From contig NZ_JARNTW010000010.1 of NCBI RefSeq assembly GCF_029433105.1, positions 181,513-245,512 of the forward strand: a stretch of 64,000 nucleotides of DNA. Reading direction: 5' to 3'. The stretch is from Runella sp. MFBS21 (GTDB lineage: Bacteria > Bacteroidota > Bacteroidia > Cytophagales > Spirosomataceae). The first letter of the stretch is position 1, and each line of letters opens with the position of its first letter. Positions 8,314 to 17,879 of this stretch are shown here, piece by piece. The notes beneath the pieces are model-generated. The model was not told the DNA's origin. It did no database searches and saw only the letters and a list, made by a program, of their open reading frames with translations. A program made the translations under genes and the position numbers.

Positions 8314-8772
8314 ATGAAAAATATTGTTTTTATAATTTTGTGTCTTTTTTCTTCAATATGCTGTTCAAAACAGCATATTGATATTGACAATTTTAATATT
8401 TTGATAGAGGATAATGTACATAGAATAGATTTTGTAAATGGTGTATATGAGGTTTTTGATCAGTCCGCTTCCTTCAAACCCTCTAAAGAGGATATAAAAA
8501 AAGTTGTAAATTATCTCTATGAAAATGATGCTCTTCTTAAAAATAAAGATAAGGGCTTTTGTTCTTATATACACTCACTTCCTGTTTTAACAACGAAAAT
8601 TACTATTGTTAATAAAGAGGACACTTCTATAATAACTTATTGCGACCCCTGTTATTATCCTTTTAACTTTATCACAGTTGCGAAGGCAGATAAACTTGTA
8701 ACGATGATAGAAAATATTTGCCAAAAAAATGAAAATGTCAGAAAATTACCATATGATTTTTATCTTGAATAA
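8314..8772 (+). CDS. Small AT-rich lipoprotein of unknown function
   Basis: A 152-aa protein started at ATG 8314, so that MKNIVFIILCLFSSICCSK forms a lipoprotein signal peptide (lipobox SIC or ICC); an ATG at 8287 would add nine residues before the signal. The mature part is hydrophilic with a late C-DPC pair. No family is recognised. The gene is much more AT-rich than the surrounding operons, which suggests recent acquisition. A strong hairpin lies in the codons of the lipobox (8353-8381). Confidence 0.6.
   Translation: MKNIVFIILCLFSSICCSKQHIDIDNFNILIEDNVHRIDFVNGVYEVFDQSASFKPSKEDIKKVVNYLYENDALLKNKDKGFCSYIHSLPVLTTKITIVNKEDTSIITYCDPCYYPFNFITVAKADKLVTMIENICQKNENVRKLPYDFYLE
8353..8381 (+). repeat. 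13-bp perfect hairpin inside a signal-peptide coding region
   Basis: TCAATATGCTGTT (8353-8365), loop CAA, and AACAGCATATTGA (8369-8381) form a perfect stem over the Cys-Cys-Ser-Lys-Gln codons, about 40 nt after the start codon. Confidence 0.8.
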
Positions 8773-9255
8773 TTTTCATGTCATTATGTTCAATACTTGC
8801 TCGGCTTCGCCCACAGCTACGCCCAAGCTTTGAGGTATATCCGAAAAGGGGGGTTAGTCATAGTTGAAAAAGGCAAAAAAAATATGCTGGCAAGGGTTGA
8901 TAATTTTTCTAAACATAAAATACAAAACTGATAAAAATTTTGAAATCTGTTCTTGGTTTTTAGTTGTTATATTTCTTCAAAGACTATGCTAATAGTTTAA
9001 GACTACGGCAGTATTATGGTTTCAAAACTTTGAAAGATGAAGTTGACCGCAAACGAAATCGGCACCAGCAATTTCAATTATACTATAAAAATATCTCTGT
9101 TGGAGCTGTATTTTCTTTAAGCTCCAAATATAGAGTAAGTTATTGAAATATAGACGGTGTCATACTTTTACGGAAGAATACCCCATTTTATAGGCTACAT
9201 TAAAAATTTACTTTTTTAATCTATATATGAAAATTTTATTTACTCCCCAAAAGCC
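8773..9255. other. Non-coding spacer
   Basis: About 480 bp of AT-rich sequence between two small lipoprotein genes. A 60-codon frame at 8964-9146 has no family resemblance and is not accepted. I see no RNA gene or mobile element in it. Confidence 0.5.
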
Positions 9256-9693
9256 ATGAAAAGACGACAATTTTTAAGCCTAGTAAGTATTATACTCATA
9301 TTGACACTTATCTCTTGTGAGAAAACTCTCACCTCTACGCCAACTATCGTGACAGGCAGGGTGATAGATGAAAATAATACCCCTGTAGAGGGAGTAGAAT
9401 TTCGCTTTAGTGGATACGATCAGAAAAATGCGTTTTCACATTCAGAAACGTTTTATCTAACTGCACTAACAGACAAAGATGGTATCTATTACCTTTCTCA
9501 AGTCATACCCAACGGAACTGACAATGCTAATATCCTACCTCTAGAAACTAGTAAATTCAGATTTGGGATGGACTATAATATCTTCTTGTATAAAGATGCA
9601 GTAGCCACCACTTTAGTGGGAAGGCCTATTGAAATACAATCTAAAAATTATGGTAAAACCAACACATTCAATTTTCAAATTAGAAAAAAATAG
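9256..9693 (+). CDS. Lipoprotein with carboxypeptidase-regulatory-like beta-sandwich
   Basis: A 145-aa predicted surface or periplasmic lipoprotein: signal peptide MKRRQFLSLVSIILILTLISC with lipobox LISC. The mature part begins with VTGRVIDENNTPVEGVEFRF, the pattern of a CarboxypepD_reg-like (Ig-type) domain, followed by LTDKDGIYYL. Such domains act as binding or stalk modules. The gene ends at TAG 9691. In the same frame, after a second TAG, a T9SS sorting-domain remnant follows (9706-9840), which hints at rearrangement at this site. Confidence 0.7.
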   Translation: MKRRQFLSLVSIILILTLISCEKTLTSTPTIVTGRVIDENNTPVEGVEFRFSGYDQKNAFSHSETFYLTALTDKDGIYYLSQVIPNGTDNANILPLETSKFRFGMDYNIFLYKDAVATTLVGRPIEIQSKNYGKTNTFNFQIRKK

Positions 9694-9705
9694 TAATAAC
9701 TATAG

Positions 9706-9840
9706 AACATATTTATCTGGAATTTTTGTGACTATAAGGAAGATAAAACAGATCTTTCCAAAGTACCCAGCGGAACTTATACTTTACGTTGGCAGTCTGA
9801 AAGTAAGCAAGTGACCAAAAAACTACTAATCGTGAAATAG
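9706..9840 (+). pseudogene. Stranded C-terminal fragment of a T9SS type A sorting domain
   Basis: From 9751 the frame encodes DLSKVPSGTYTLRW, then a short charged stretch, then KKLLIVK and TAG at 9838-9840. This is the typical ending of a Bacteroidota type IX secretion type A sorting domain (L-x-x-G-x-Y-x-L-x-x, then a basic end). The frame is closed by TAG at 9703, 45 bases upstream of that motif, and there is no start codon or cargo domain. It is in the same frame as the lipoprotein gene just upstream. I read it as the remnant of a deleted or decayed secreted protein. Confidence 0.65.
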
Positions 9841-9845
9841 TAAGA

Positions 9846-9896
9846 TTTTAAACCAACCTTCCCAAGGTTCATAGCCTTGGGAAGGTTGGTTTAAAA
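9846..9896. terminator. 22-bp perfect hairpin after the T9SS remnant
   Basis: The left arm (9846-9867, TTTT then AAACCAACCTTCCCAAGG) is perfectly complementary to 9875-9896 with a 7-nt loop. It probably terminates the plus-strand unit, and it overlaps the T-tract of the terminator on the other strand. Confidence 0.7.
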
Positions 9897-9924
9897 AAAA
9901 TCCCCGACAATTAAACTGCCGGGG
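9893..9924 (-). terminator. Rho-independent terminator of the PhoPQ-related gene
   Basis: On the minus strand, CCCCGGCA and TGTCGGGG (9902-9909 and 9917-9924, one G-U pair) form a stem with a 7-nt loop, followed by ATTTTTTTT. It lies 34 bp past the stop codon at 9958. Confidence 0.85.
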
Positions 9925-9957
9925 AGTCAAAGTTGGGTAAAAGTGGTGGAATATTTA

Positions 9958-11304
9958 CTAAAGTAGTTTTTTAGGTTCGGTCAAAAATACCCTTGTACTT
10001 ACGGTATAGGTGCCACCGTTAGGGTCTTTGTATTTCAAATCCACATAAAATGCTTTGTAACCACTGTCAGCGTATGATTCGGTCAATTTGATATTGGAAG
10101 TGTTGGAAACTCCTAGACTGCGGCTACTCCACTTTTCGTTTCTAAAATCCTTGTCGGTAGAGGTAGCCGACCATACAATAGCATCTACTAGGTCAGCAGG
10201 TGCCGTTTTGATGTTTACTTTTACTCCTTTTTTACTGGCTTTTGCATTCCAAGTAGGAGTGGGGTAAGCTTGATTATTGATAGTAGTACCAAAAAACGCG
10301 CTTAGTGCTTCTATGGCCTGTTTTCCGCCGCCTAAGTCGTGACCGGCATTGGGTACGTAGTGAATCATATTTTGGCCGGGAATTTGATCATAATAATGCT
10401 TGATGGCATCGACAGTCCAATACTCATCGTTGGTACCGATAAAGATTATCTTCGGAACGGTCAATTTGGCGCGGTAAGAGTAGGGGTCAACCATCGTAGT
10501 GATGGCATTGCCTTGGGGAGTATTGGCGGTTTGAGGGATTTCTAGTTTTACATAATCTTCGATTTGCTCACTGTAAGCCCCGTAAGTTTTGAGTTGATAA
10601 TCGAGCGTGGCAGGCATATTGAGCATATCAATTACCATTGGGCCGATGGCCTTGACGCGATTATCGTCGATCGCTGCCGAAAGCCAAGTGGTCCAGCCGC
10701 GTTTAGAAGCTCCCGAAATCACGAAGTTTTTGACATCATGATTGAGTTTTTGTTTGGCAAAAGCCTGTACGGCATCCATTGCTTTTACGGCAGATTTGAC
10801 CATAGGAAAGAGCAAAGGCCAGCTGTAATCTCCGTCTTTTTTGAAGTTGTGTAAAGTATAAGAGATGAGTGCATCTTCGGTAAGATTGCCATAAAGGGGC
10901 TGGTTGGGAACTTGTTTGAGAAGGGCTACGATGGCTTTGTTTTTGGAGGCAACTCCTGCCAAGGTAGGCCAGAGTTTATCGCTTTTGCTCCAGTTGGGTT
11001 GTTCGTCTTTGTTGGAGCCTCCAGTGATAAAAAGCATAGCGCCATCGTGAGTATTTTCTTTGGGAACCAAAAGGGTCAATTGGTGCCGCCAAGTAATGCC
11101 CCGCCATTTTTGAGAAGTCAGCAAAAGGTTATAGCCAGTGATATCACCTTGCGTAAAAGAATCTTTTAATTCCCAAGTAAAAGTATTGTCGCCATTGGTG
11201 ATATAACTTTTAAGGGCTGTTTCGGGAGTGATGGTGCTTTGCGCCTTGGGATGAGAAATACTTACCAAGCTAGCGATTATTAGAACTAAAAATGATTTGT
11301 ACAT
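9958..11304 (-). CDS. PhoPQ-activated pathogenicity-related family alpha/beta hydrolase
   Basis: A 448-aa secreted protein (signal MYKSFLVLIIASLVSISHPKAQ) of the PhoPQ_related family (PqaA-like). It has an alpha/beta-hydrolase layout: nucleophile in GASKRG (Ser ~200), acid in FIGTNDEYW, and His in NAGHDLGG. The N-terminal ~130 residues include TWRHQLTLLVP and FITGGSN, typical of the family. The physiological substrate is not known. It lies downstream of a ceramidase-like gene and the SusC/SusD block, all on one strand, but the 133-bp gap suggests separate control. Family assignment is secure, role is not. Confidence 0.88.
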   Translation of the reverse strand: MYKSFLVLIIASLVSISHPKAQSTITPETALKSYITNGDNTFTWELKDSFTQGDITGYNLLLTSQKWRGITWRHQLTLLVPKENTHDGAMLFITGGSNKDEQPNWSKSDKLWPTLAGVASKNKAIVALLKQVPNQPLYGNLTEDALISYTLHNFKKDGDYSWPLLFPMVKSAVKAMDAVQAFAKQKLNHDVKNFVISGASKRGWTTWLSAAIDDNRVKAIGPMVIDMLNMPATLDYQLKTYGAYSEQIEDYVKLEIPQTANTPQGNAITTMVDPYSYRAKLTVPKIIFIGTNDEYWTVDAIKHYYDQIPGQNMIHYVPNAGHDLGGGKQAIEALSAFFGTTINNQAYPTPTWNAKASKKGVKVNIKTAPADLVDAIVWSATSTDKDFRNEKWSSRSLGVSNTSNIKLTESYADSGYKAFYVDLKYKDPNGGTYTVSTRVFLTEPKKLL

Positions 11305-11437
11305 AAGTTTTTATTAATTGAGGAAGTTATGATTAATGTGGCAATTTGAAAATGTGATAATTTGAAAATATTGGTGGGAACTTGGTTGAAATTTGACCAT
11401 TATACTACTCAAGGCAATTATATTCAACATTGTCAAA

Positions 11438-12682
11438 TTACTGAGGTTTGGGACTTTCTTTTATTAGTTTAAGAGCTTGGTCTATGTAGATTTCACCTGT
11501 CATTTCGCCCAAACTCGTACGACTTACGTATTCGTATCTTTTAAAACTATTGAAATCAACTTTGGTAAGCATATAGCCGAAGGCGTCGTTGGTAAGACCA
11601 AACAGAAATGGATACTTGGTATTCATATTTCTTTTGAGATAGAAACCAATATTGGGCAATGCTTCCCCTGGAATCGTCAATACTTGCGCCGGGCCAATGT
11701 TCAAGAGATTGAGCTGAGTCGATACTTCGTTGGGTTTGGCGTTGGGATGTTTGAGTGGTGAATTTTGAAGAATATACTTCATCAAATCAGAATCTACCGG
11801 AAATGTAATCGTACGGGCTGTTGAGTACAGCGCAGGGTTCGACAAAGTAGGGGCGTCTTGTACGATACGTAGGGCTTCGTCGGCTAGTAGTTCTCCAATC
11901 CGAATACATTCTTCCCAAGTATTGGCTTCCGTGCCTGCTTCGCGGCGGGTATCGGCAGTTACCATTCCTCCTTGGGCACCATTCATAAAAAGAGCCATTC
12001 CACCGCCTTTGGCCTCAATACGGTCGTAAAGCGGACCACACAAGTCAGGACTCATGATGCCTCTCCCTGAGCCAATCACCTCAGGATGAATCGCATAGTT
12101 TACCAATGTAGCAATGGGTTTCCCTGCTTTTGAAACAGCCTGAATCACCCCACAACGAGGATCGTATAGTTGGTCAGCGTAGTAGTTGTAGGCAATTTTA
12201 CCTTTGGCTTCCCCTACCGCAATTTTGAGCGTGGCAGGCTCTAACTTTGAGACTGCTTCGTTTACAGCTTCGGCGATTTTTTTTACGCAATCTTCAAGGT
12301 AATTGAGGTCGGCAGAAGTTTTGCCGTTTTGGTCGGGAAAGGCATAGGCATCGGGGCCACTGTGGGTGTGAGTGCAGCCAATCAAGACATTTTCGGGTGC
12401 AATGCCTTTGATTAATGCCCGCGAACGATTCCCCAAAACGGACGACCACCCTAAATTATCTACACTGACGATGGCTACGCGTGTCGTACCTTTTTCTAGC
12501 ACCAATACCCTTGCAAACAACTCCCCTTTCTTTTCGGTCGTTTTTTTAGGAACTCCTATTCCGCCCGAAGCCGGAAGTAGGGGATTGGGGGTAATGTTTC
12601 GCAAAGCAGCAGCAGCCTTAAAGTCCTGTGCCACTACATTGAAAGTTGCTAAAAAAGATAATAAGTAAGCAAAGAGTTTCAT
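11438..12682 (-). CDS. Neutral/alkaline non-lysosomal ceramidase-like protein
   Basis: A 414-aa secreted protein (signal peptide ending NVVAQ) matching the N-terminal zinc-hydrolase domain of neutral ceramidases: AAALRNITPNP at the start, GCTHTHSGPDAY with metal-ligand histidines, NYAIHPEVIG, and MSPDLCGPLYDRIE with the expected active-site Ser, then MNGAQGGM. At 414 aa it lacks the C-terminal immunoglobulin-like domain of true ceramidases (about 650-750 aa). Many such short Bacteroidota homologues sit in carbohydrate loci and may hydrolyse amides or esters other than ceramide, so the substrate is open. Confidence 0.82.
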   Translation of the reverse strand: MKLFAYLLSFLATFNVVAQDFKAAAALRNITPNPLLPASGGIGVPKKTTEKKGELFARVLVLEKGTTRVAIVSVDNLGWSSVLGNRSRALIKGIAPENVLIGCTHTHSGPDAYAFPDQNGKTSADLNYLEDCVKKIAEAVNEAVSKLEPATLKIAVGEAKGKIAYNYYADQLYDPRCGVIQAVSKAGKPIATLVNYAIHPEVIGSGRGIMSPDLCGPLYDRIEAKGGGMALFMNGAQGGMVTADTRREAGTEANTWEECIRIGELLADEALRIVQDAPTLSNPALYSTARTITFPVDSDLMKYILQNSPLKHPNAKPNEVSTQLNLLNIGPAQVLTIPGEALPNIGFYLKRNMNTKYPFLFGLTNDAFGYMLTKVDFNSFKRYEYVSRTSLGEMTGEIYIDQALKLIKESPKPQ

Positions 12683-12736
12683 GGTTTAGATATGCATAGA
12701 GAGGTTTTATTTATAAAAATATATTCGAAAAAAGAT

Positions 12737-12768
12737 AAAAAAAGGGTGGAGAGTATCCACCTTTTTTT
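12737..12768. terminator. Bidirectional-type terminator after the first SusD gene
   Basis: GGTGGA (12745-12750) and TCCACC (12756-12761) are flanked by seven A and seven T, giving a U-tract on either strand. It lies just past the stop of the minus-strand SusD gene. Confidence 0.85.
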
Positions 12769-12789
12769 CAATTAACTAACCCAAAAAAA

Positions 12790-14430
12790 TTACCAAGGCT
12801 TACCAGTTCCTTGTACTACCCACGGCTTCGACCAAGGGCTATTTTTGCCATCGGCTTCCGAATAGTTGGTGGTTTCAAGTTTGCTCATAGCAGCCTCGGC
12901 ATTTGTTTTATTAAGATTGCGCTCATCTAGCATATAATAGAAGCGCACTGGCAATACTTTACGTTTGGCTTGCGGGCCAGTTGTAAGCTCTGGGAAGCCA
13001 GTACGGCGATAGTCAAACCACGCCTCAGTAGCAGCAGTCCAGCTTGCTATCCATTTTTGTTCGATGATTTGTTTCAGTGTTCCGTTGTATTTAGCATCTG
13101 CTCCCGCGATGTAAGTGGCATAGCTGCTGGTAAGTCCCCAAGTGTCGAGAGATGCTTTTACGCCTGCTTCATAGTGTGTTTTGGCATCGCCTACTGCCCA
13201 GCCTTTGAGAGCCGCTTCGGCCAAAATAAATCGCACTTCTGCCGTTGACATCAGGCGAGATTTGAGCAAAGGCCCCTTGGCTTGGCGGTAGATGTCGTTG
13301 AGCCACGATACGTGTGGGTTGTTGGCACCTTGCTCAGCAGTAGGACTAAGATTGTAGGTAGGACCACCCAACATAGCCGTAGGAAGACCTACGTATTCAT
13401 TGGTGTTGTACTCTTTTCCAGCTACTTTATCAGGCGAGAGATAGCGTTTGTTACCGTCGATTTTATCCGTTCCGGCAGGAAGAGAAGGGTCTACTACCAA
13501 TTGAATTTTGACTTTGTTGGCCCATACTCCTAAGCGTGGGTCTTTGAGGGCTAGGAGTTTATCTACAAAAGTAGCCGCCATTTTGATACGGCGATAATTA
13601 CTCTCACTAGCATCATAAATGGCATTGGCCGGCCAAGAGTCGTCGTTGCTATTTCCGGCAAAGGCCATAGCGGCATCATCAGCGATGGCAGTGATGATAG
13701 GATATTGAGTAGCATTACCCACGATTTTTTCGATGCCAGCTTTGGCTACGTCGGGTTTTTTGGCAGAAATGCGCATCAAATAGCGCAATGCCAGCGAATT
13801 GGCCAATTTTCTCCATTTGGCAGGTGCTCCTTGATAATAAACGTCAGCTGTACCTACAGTAGTGGTATATTCGGTTGCGTTTTTGGAAAGCAGCGTATTG
13901 GCTTTTTCGAGGTCAGCCAAAATACCAGTATAAATTGTTTCTTGAGAATCGAAAGCAGGAAAAGTATTTTCGGCCCCACCTACTGCTCCTTTGAGGGCAC
14001 TGGTATAAGGAGCATCTCCCCACAAATCCGTAATCAAACCAAACATCATTGATTTCATCACAAGAGCAATGCCCTGGTGTAGTTCTGAATTGGTAGCTAC
14101 GCCTCGGTCATATACATACTGATTGTTGCGTAGGATGTCATAATAAGAAGCCCAGCTTTGGCTACCTCCCCAGTCGTACTCATTGTGGCCACCACTCCAG
14201 CCATCTTTTTGGGTGTGTTGCATCACCCCTGCAATATCCTGATAGCCTAAGTTTACAAATGCTTTGCCTGTTTCGGTCAATACCGTAGACAGCACCAAGT
14301 TAGGATTGGCAGTTTCGGGGTTGACGCCGTTGGGGTTTTCGTTGAGTACGGTTAAATCTTTACAAGAAAATACCGTACAAGAAAACAAAACCACCAAGCA
14401 TGTAGATTTGAATTTGTTCATTTTCATCAT
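12790..14430 (-). CDS. SusD-like nutrient-binding outer-membrane lipoprotein (pair 1)
   Basis: A 546-aa surface lipoprotein (lipobox VFSC near residue 23) of the SusD-like_2 type, which caps its partner SusC channel and captures the glycan or peptide substrate. Typical segments: NENPNGVNPETANPNLVLS after the lipid anchor, MFGLITDLWGDAPYT, RFILAEAALKGW and SWTAATEAWFDYRRTGFP. The start may be the third Met (14421). It is separated by 35 bp from its SusC and followed by a terminator. It closely resembles the SusD of pair 2, including the C-terminal WSKPW and KPW, so the pairs look like duplicates. Confidence 0.93.
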   Translation of the reverse strand: MMKMNKFKSTCLVVLFSCTVFSCKDLTVLNENPNGVNPETANPNLVLSTVLTETGKAFVNLGYQDIAGVMQHTQKDGWSGGHNEYDWGGSQSWASYYDILRNNQYVYDRGVATNSELHQGIALVMKSMMFGLITDLWGDAPYTSALKGAVGGAENTFPAFDSQETIYTGILADLEKANTLLSKNATEYTTTVGTADVYYQGAPAKWRKLANSLALRYLMRISAKKPDVAKAGIEKIVGNATQYPIITAIADDAAMAFAGNSNDDSWPANAIYDASESNYRRIKMAATFVDKLLALKDPRLGVWANKVKIQLVVDPSLPAGTDKIDGNKRYLSPDKVAGKEYNTNEYVGLPTAMLGGPTYNLSPTAEQGANNPHVSWLNDIYRQAKGPLLKSRLMSTAEVRFILAEAALKGWAVGDAKTHYEAGVKASLDTWGLTSSYATYIAGADAKYNGTLKQIIEQKWIASWTAATEAWFDYRRTGFPELTTGPQAKRKVLPVRFYYMLDERNLNKTNAEAAMSKLETTNYSEADGKNSPWSKPWVVQGTGKPW

Positions 14431-14465
14431 CTTTCTTAACCGCCTAAACGGTCGTTTATGTTTTC

Positions 14466-17400
14466 TTAAAATGTAAGTCCAAGTTTAAATCCGACAGGTA
14501 TCACCCAAGGGTTGACATTGTAGCGTTCGATACCCTGTTTGAATTGACTTCCACCGCCTTGAACTCCCGCTTCCATTTGGAAGGCAGTTTCGGGGTCGAT
14601 GTTGATTTTGGCAGCTGTCCACAAGATGATATTGCGGCTATAAACCGAGAAGTTAGCATTTTGGAGACCTACTTTTTTAATCCAATTTTGTGGTAAATCA
14701 TATCCCAACGAAACCTCTCTTAGTTTAAGATAAGAAGCATCGTAAAGGAATGCTCTTGTGAAAGACCAAGCTGTACTACCCGCAAAAGGCAAGATAGTAG
14801 TGCCCGGCCCTCCGAGGTTTTCTTTGAAGCCAGTTGGGTTGCCGTTGGCATCATAACCTGTGGCAATTACGCCCGGAATAAATACCCCACCATGAGGCAA
14901 AGTATAAGGGCCATATTTGAAAGGATAGCCGCCATAATCAGGTGTCGGCCCTCCCACGAGTGGGAAATAGTTGCCATGAATACGAATGAGTTCGTCTTGA
15001 TTCGCTACCAAATAATCCCTTAATGCTTGTCCCGTGAGGCCATTAGGATTGATGAGTTTGTCTAAGAAAAGTTGAGATTGACCATTTTCTTCGCCATAAC
15101 GATATGTTTGTGAAACAAAATCTCCCCCATGTCGCCAGTCAAATGAAAGGTTGAGGCTGAAGCCTTTGTAGGCAATAGAGGTTTGCAATCCCATATTAAA
15201 TTTGGAATTGAAATTCCCGATTTTGTTGCGGGTATTGATAGCGTCGATAGATTGCCATTTTCCGGTTTGGTCCAAGATAGGATAGCCATAGTAAGGCGAT
15301 TCTTTGTTTTCGACAGTTACGATTTTAGCATCATAAATATCCCCAATTTGTTCGCCTACGTAAGTCCAGGCACCCCCTTTGGCATCCGTCCAGAGAGTAT
15401 AATAAGGAAGGTCGTCCGAAAGTTGTTTGATAGTGGTACGGTTGCGCGTCCAGTTGGCATTAATGTCCCAACGCCAGTTGTTTTTGTCGAGAGGAGTACC
15501 CCCCAAGCTCAGCTCAAACCCTTTGCTTACGAGCAAACCAGCGTTGATGTTTTTGAGTGAATAGCCCGATGAAGGGGGCAATTTGGTACTCAATATCTGG
15601 TTACGGTTTTCGACAGTGTAATAAGTACCAGAGAAGCGTAAGCGGTTTTTAAACAAATTGAGGTCGATACCACTTTCAAAGGAAGTCACGATTTCGGGCT
15701 TCAAATCAGAAATAAGCAATGTACCAGGAGTGGTAAGACGCGGAACACCGTCCCAAGCACCTGCATTGCCCAAAGTTCCTAGGAGTTGGTATGGATTGGC
15801 ATCGTTACCCACTTGTGCAAAGCCCGTGCGGAGTTTCAACAAGCTGATTTGGTTTGACAAAGGCAGCATTTCATTGACCAAGACACTCAAAGAAGCCGAA
15901 GGATAAAAATAGGAGCGATTGGCCGCTGGAAGGGTACTCGACCAGTCGTTGCGGGCTGTCACGTCCAAGAAAATCATGTCCTTGAAACCGATATTGGCTA
16001 AGCCATACACGCTGTAAATGGCACGTTGGAACCATGTACTGTTATAATCTAAGTTGGCAGGAGCGATGTTTTGGATGGTATATACACCCGGTACGATAAG
16101 TCCAGTACCAGATTTAGTAGCGTTTGTGACGTTTGAACCTTTCTGATAACGAGCATTTCCCCCCGCCGAAATCGACAAGCTAAAATCTTTTAAATCTTTT
16201 TTGTAAGTAGCCAAAAAGTCAGCATTACTTTCAAAATTAGCCAAATTGATAATACCATAAGCACCGCGAGGGTCGCTGGTATAGCTATTGGCCACTTTGA
16301 GTTCGCGGCGCTCGTTGTAAGTGTCAACCGCGTATCTTCCCATCAAACTCAAATCGGACGTGATTTGCCAATCTGCGCGTACATTCCCAAAAATACGGTC
16401 ACGATTGAAGCCATTGTTGACTTCATAGGCTAAGAAATAAGGATTATTGTAAATACCTTTTGATTGTGAACGTTGTTGAAGACCTTCCTGACCAGGTACC
16501 CAATAGTCCTTCATATCCGTAATATTGATGTGAGGCGATACGGCATAGGCCCACTGAAGGGGATTGGTTCCTCGGTTTCCGGCAGGGCGATTGTTGGAGT
16601 TTGAGCGGCTAATGTCCATATTGGTACTAAGCCTTACTTTCTCACTTACTTTAATAGAAGTATTGAGATTGAGTGAATTTCTAAACAAATCTGAATTAGG
16701 AATAATCCCTCTATTTTGCATATTAGAGTAAGAGAGGCGGTAGCTGTAAGTATCGTTGCTATTGGCTACTGAGACGCCATTGGTCGTAGTGATACCTGTT
16801 TGGACGAAGTTCTTTACGTTATTGGGATGAGATACCAGAGGCATTGCGATAGGCTTACCATTAGCATCAAGGGGACTATTCCATTGTACTTCGGAGTATC
16901 CTTTATCGAGGGCTGCTCCATAAGTAGCTCCTACTTCTTCTTGAATGAGCTTACCGAAGGGGTTGGTGAGAGGATTTCCACTAATAGACGGAGGAATAGC
17001 CGAAAATTGGCCTGGGCCAAATTGTGTTTGCCATTTCAAAAATTTGAAAGGCTTATCAAAAACGGTATTAGAAGTAATCGAAACCGTCATTTTTTTGGCT
17101 TTAGAGCCATTTTTGGTGGTAATAAGTACCACCCCGTTTCCCGCCCGAGAGCCATAGAGGGCGGCGGCACTTGGTCCCTTCAAAATAGAAATATTTTCAA
17201 TATCGTCTGGGTTGAGGTTAGAGATTGAATTTCCAAAATCAGCTTTATTGTCGTTTCCTACTTGGCTGATATTGTTGAGTGTATTGGCAAGGGGCACCCC
17301 ATCTACCACAAAAAGAGGTTGGTTGTCGCTGCTGAGAGAAGTAGCACCCCTGATAATCATGCTTACTGATGAGCCTGTACCTCCTGTAGAACTAATACTA

Positions 17401-17879
17401 ACCCCTGCTACCTTGCCCGCCATGGCATTGAGTACGTTTTCTTGGGCTACTCGATTAAGTTCTTTTCCGTCTACTTTTCCTACCGAATATCCTAGTGATT
17501 TTTCTTCGCGCTTGATACCGAGGGCAGTTACGACTACCTCTTTGAGGTTTTCGGCACTGGGAGCGAGTGATACGTCTATTACGTTACGATTTCCGACTGC
17601 AATTTCTTGGGCTGTGTATCCCACAAAGGAGATAATAAGGACGGGATTACTGCCACTTACTTCTAGCGAATAAGCGCCAAAAGCATTGGTAGTGGTACCT
17701 TTTTGAGTTCCTTTTAAGATAATATTGACGCCGGGCATTCCGGTGCCGTCTTCGCTTGAAGTGATTTTGCCGGAGATAGTTCGGGTTTGCGCCCAAGCTT
17801 CCGAAAAGCACAGAATCACCACCACCGTTAAAGTAAGCAAGTACCTAAGGTTTCTTCGCAGAATAGAGTTTTCATTCAT
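14466..17879 (-). CDS. SusC/RagA-type TonB-dependent transporter (pair 1)
   Basis: An 1137-aa outer-membrane importer. After a signal peptide ending SEAWA come a CarboxypepD_reg-like domain (~32-115, from RTISGKITSSEDGTGMPGVN), a TonB box and plug (EVVVTALGIKREEKSLGYSV; ILKGPSAAALYGSRAGNGVVLITT is the SusC signature), and a 22-strand barrel ending in GFKLGLTF with a terminal Phe. It has no N-terminal STN signalling domain, so it should not signal to an ECF sigma by the FecA route. It works with the SusD gene 35 bp downstream. Substrate unknown. Confidence 0.95.
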   Translation of the reverse strand: MNENSILRRNLRYLLTLTVVVILCFSEAWAQTRTISGKITSSEDGTGMPGVNIILKGTQKGTTTNAFGAYSLEVSGSNPVLIISFVGYTAQEIAVGNRNVIDVSLAPSAENLKEVVVTALGIKREEKSLGYSVGKVDGKELNRVAQENVLNAMAGKVAGVSISSTGGTGSSVSMIIRGATSLSSDNQPLFVVDGVPLANTLNNISQVGNDNKADFGNSISNLNPDDIENISILKGPSAAALYGSRAGNGVVLITTKNGSKAKKMTVSITSNTVFDKPFKFLKWQTQFGPGQFSAIPPSISGNPLTNPFGKLIQEEVGATYGAALDKGYSEVQWNSPLDANGKPIAMPLVSHPNNVKNFVQTGITTTNGVSVANSNDTYSYRLSYSNMQNRGIIPNSDLFRNSLNLNTSIKVSEKVRLSTNMDISRSNSNNRPAGNRGTNPLQWAYAVSPHINITDMKDYWVPGQEGLQQRSQSKGIYNNPYFLAYEVNNGFNRDRIFGNVRADWQITSDLSLMGRYAVDTYNERRELKVANSYTSDPRGAYGIINLANFESNADFLATYKKDLKDFSLSISAGGNARYQKGSNVTNATKSGTGLIVPGVYTIQNIAPANLDYNSTWFQRAIYSVYGLANIGFKDMIFLDVTARNDWSSTLPAANRSYFYPSASLSVLVNEMLPLSNQISLLKLRTGFAQVGNDANPYQLLGTLGNAGAWDGVPRLTTPGTLLISDLKPEIVTSFESGIDLNLFKNRLRFSGTYYTVENRNQILSTKLPPSSGYSLKNINAGLLVSKGFELSLGGTPLDKNNWRWDINANWTRNRTTIKQLSDDLPYYTLWTDAKGGAWTYVGEQIGDIYDAKIVTVENKESPYYGYPILDQTGKWQSIDAINTRNKIGNFNSKFNMGLQTSIAYKGFSLNLSFDWRHGGDFVSQTYRYGEENGQSQLFLDKLINPNGLTGQALRDYLVANQDELIRIHGNYFPLVGGPTPDYGGYPFKYGPYTLPHGGVFIPGVIATGYDANGNPTGFKENLGGPGTTILPFAGSTAWSFTRAFLYDASYLKLREVSLGYDLPQNWIKKVGLQNANFSVYSRNIILWTAAKINIDPETAFQMEAGVQGGGSQFKQGIERYNVNPWVIPVGFKLGLTF

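Noticed and set aside
8964..9146. 60-codon plus-strand frame in the spacer
   Set aside because: Basic, low-complexity translation with no family resemblance and no promoter or neighbour support.
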